Below the pieces are notes generated by a model, which saw only the letters and a program-made list of their open reading frames with translations, was not told the origin of the DNA and searched no databases. Made by a program: the position numbers and the translations under genes. This document shows, piece by piece, positions 62,446 to 64,000 of a stretch of DNA of 64,000 nucleotides. The DNA is from Nocardia sp. BMG51109 (lineage in GTDB: Bacteria > Actinomycetota > Actinomycetes > Mycobacteriales > Mycobacteriaceae). The DNA lies in contig NZ_JAFQ01000004.1 in NCBI RefSeq assembly GCF_000526215.1, forward strand, positions 8,184,001 through 8,248,000. The letters run 5' to 3'. Every line of letters begins with the position of its first letter. Position 1 is the stretch's first letter.

Positions 62446-64000
62446 GCGATTCCCTTTCCGGTTCCGGCGTGCCGGCCGGTTCCACGGCATCGGCCCGCTC
62501 CGCCGGCACCCGGCTGCCCTGCCGGCGTTTCCCGAACGGCGACCACCAGTTGGCCTCGCCCATCAGGACGACCAGCGCGGGCACCAGGATCATCCGCACC
62601 AGCGTGGCGTCGACCAGGATCGCGACGACCATTCCGAGGCCGACCAGTTTCACGATCGACAGCCCGGACGCCGCGGCGGCGCCGGTGACGATGACCAGCA
62701 ACGCCGCCGCCGCGGTCACCACCCGCCCGGTCCCGGCGACGCCCTGGATGACCGCGTTCCGGGTGTCGGCGCCGGCCTCGCGGGCCTCCAGCATCCGCGC
62801 GAGCAGGAACACCTCGTAGTCGGTGGACAGGCCGAAGACGGTGGCCACGACGATCACCACGCCCGCGACCGGTAGCGGCCCCGGCGTGATGCCGAACAGG
62901 TCCGCCGCATGCCCGCCCTGGAATATCCAGGTCACCACGCCGAGGCTGGCCGCCAGGCTGAGCGCGGCCATCACGACCGCCTTCACCGGCAGCAGGACCG
63001 ACCGGAAGGCGAGGAACATCAGCACCAGGATCGCCGCGAGCATCGCCAGCGCCATCTTGGGGAAGTTCGTCACGATCGCGCGATAGCTGTCGGCGTTGAC
63101 GGCGTTCTCGCCACCGACCAGAACGGTCGAATCCGGCGGCGGCGGAAGCGATCTGAGCCGTTCCACCGTGTCCAGGGCCGGGGTGGTGAAGTCCGTGTCG
63201 GTGAGCACCACATGGACGATCGCGAAGTCCCGGCCCCGATCGGTGGCCAGCGCGAAGCGCACTCCGTCGGTGACACCGGCGCGCGCTATGAGGTCGTCCA
63301 CCGCGATCTCGCTCGGCGGTCCGCCGTCGGCGCCGCGGACGACGAGATCCGCTCCGTTGGTGGCGTTCGGGAACTTCTGCACGATCATTTCCTGCGCCAG
63401 GCGGGCGGGATTGTCGGCGGGCAGTCCCGAACTGTCCAGATTCGCCATCCGCACACCGGACACCGGCAGCGTGAACAGCAGCAGGATCGCGATGACCCCC
63501 GTCGCGAGCAGGATCGGCCTGCGTGTCGTCGCCGTGGCGAATCGTTCCCAGAATCTCCGCGACCGGTCCTCGCCGGACCGCACCCGGCCGCGCTGCAGGC
63601 TCAGCGCATCGATCCGATGCCCGAGCACGGCCAGCGCGGCCGGCACGACGGTCACCGACAGGCAGGCGGAGACGGCGACCGCCGACATCGCCCCGAACCC
63701 CAGCGACCGCATCGCGGACACCGGAAAGACCAGCATTCCGAGAAATGCGCACACCAGTATCGATCCGGAGAACAGCACGGTACGGCTCGCCGTCGCCGTC
63801 GTCACCCGGACGGCCCGCGCGACATCGCCGGATCTCGATAATTCCTCGCGGAATCGGCTGACCGTCAACAGCCCGTAGTCGATGGCCATGCCCAGGCCGA
63901 TGATCGACGCGGTATTAACCGCAAATGAACTTACATCGGTAAATTCGGAGAGCACCCGCAGGAACGCCAGCGAGGCGACGATCGTCAGAACTCCGATGAT
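62435..64000 (-). CDS. MMPL-family (RND) transporter, 5' end outside window
   Basis: The visible 521 residues cover the C-terminal part of an MmpL-like lipid exporter. They contain the helix GLGMAIDYGLLTVSRFREEL, a large extracytoplasmic loop with the LDSSGLPADNPARLA porter segment, and the second DYE-type helix FGLSTDYEVFLLARMLE. The tail after about residue 480 is hydrophilic. The frame is open through base 64000. It is the first visible gene of the PKS-NRPS operon, so it probably exports the lipid product, as MmpL proteins do for mycobacterial lipids. Confidence 0.9.
   Translation of the reverse strand: MIGVLTIVASLAFLRVLSEFTDVSSFAVNTASIIGLGMAIDYGLLTVSRFREELSRSGDVARAVRVTTATASRTVLFSGSILVCAFLGMLVFPVSAMRSLGFGAMSAVAVSACLSVTVVPAALAVLGHRIDALSLQRGRVRSGEDRSRRFWERFATATTRRPILLATGVIAILLLFTLPVSGVRMANLDSSGLPADNPARLAQEMIVQKFPNATNGADLVVRGADGGPPSEIAVDDLIARAGVTDGVRFALATDRGRDFAIVHVVLTDTDFTTPALDTVERLRSLPPPPDSTVLVGGENAVNADSYRAIVTNFPKMALAMLAAILVLMFLAFRSVLLPVKAVVMAALSLAASLGVVTWIFQGGHAADLFGITPGPLPVAGVVIVVATVFGLSTDYEVFLLARMLEAREAGADTRNAVIQGVAGTGRVVTAAAALLVIVTGAAAASGLSIVKLVGLGMVVAILVDATLVRMILVPALVVLMGEANWWSPFGKRRQGSRVPAERADAVEPAGTPEPERESHAQ

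Noticed and set aside
1..64000. tRNA, rRNA, transposase or integrase genes
   Set aside because: None was recognised on either strand by eye, despite the accessory character of 11-16 kb and 30-40 kb.

Overview
The DNA is high-GC actinobacterial sequence with dense, overlapping ATGA/GTGA-coupled genes. A complete yrbE-mce operon, MMPL transport, FadD/FadE enzymes, StrR- and AfsR-type regulators and XRE/DUF5753 regulators point to the Mycobacteriales, most likely Nocardia or a close relative. No ribosomal or tRNA gene is visible, so this rests on gene content only. The window is largely a specialised-metabolism and accessory region.

Layout. (1) 1-10.6 kb: a terpenoid locus with a 5'-truncated SDR, a polyprenyl diphosphate synthase, a fused terpene synthase-cytochrome P450, a StrR/NovG-like ParB-fold activator, a divergent AfsR-like SARP-NACHT-membrane regulator and an aldehyde dehydrogenase. 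(2) 11-16 kb: accessory regulator modules (XRE-TPR, GNAT, a three-gene micro-operon, and a coupled hypothetical-DUF6879-XRE/DUF5753 trio). (3) 16.4-30.7 kb: lipid metabolism, comprising an LCAD-type acyl-CoA dehydrogenase, an amidase, a Mce-associated protein, mceF-mceA, yrbEB-yrbEA, and a divergent TetR-FadD pair. (4) 30.7-40.5 kb: single genes (small secreted proteins, VOC, MDR reductase, two DinB paralogues, a kinase-like protein, a DEAD-box helicase, a TetR) mixed with decayed gene remnants. (5) 40.5-64 kb: a second biosynthetic locus with crotonyl-CoA carboxylase/reductase, an XRE regulator, a UbiA-type membrane protein, a P450, a TetR, and a minus-strand operon MMPL - SRPBCC - SDR - PKS - NRPS.

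How the genes may work together. In region 5 the PKS reads FAAL-ACP-KS-AT-DH-(psiKR)-ER-KR-ACP. It can activate a free fatty acid and extend it once with a fully reduced unit. Its AT carries a VAGH motif of the kind linked to ethylmalonyl-CoA, and Ccr upstream could make that substrate. The acyl chain would pass to the NRPS, whose adenylation code reads as serine. After its carrier domain the NRPS carries two ketosynthase-III-like domains, the first with Cys-His-Asn and the second without them. No thioesterase is seen, so this pair is a candidate for the release or final condensation step. The UbiA-P450-TetR group next to it could be a separate small terpenoid cluster, because its P450 resembles the P450 half of the terpene synthase fusion at the left end.

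The most unusual items are the NRPS with a tandem active/inactive KSIII pair, the terpene synthase-P450 fusion with a non-canonical Asp-rich motif, and two TetR regulators that share an extra C-terminal domain.
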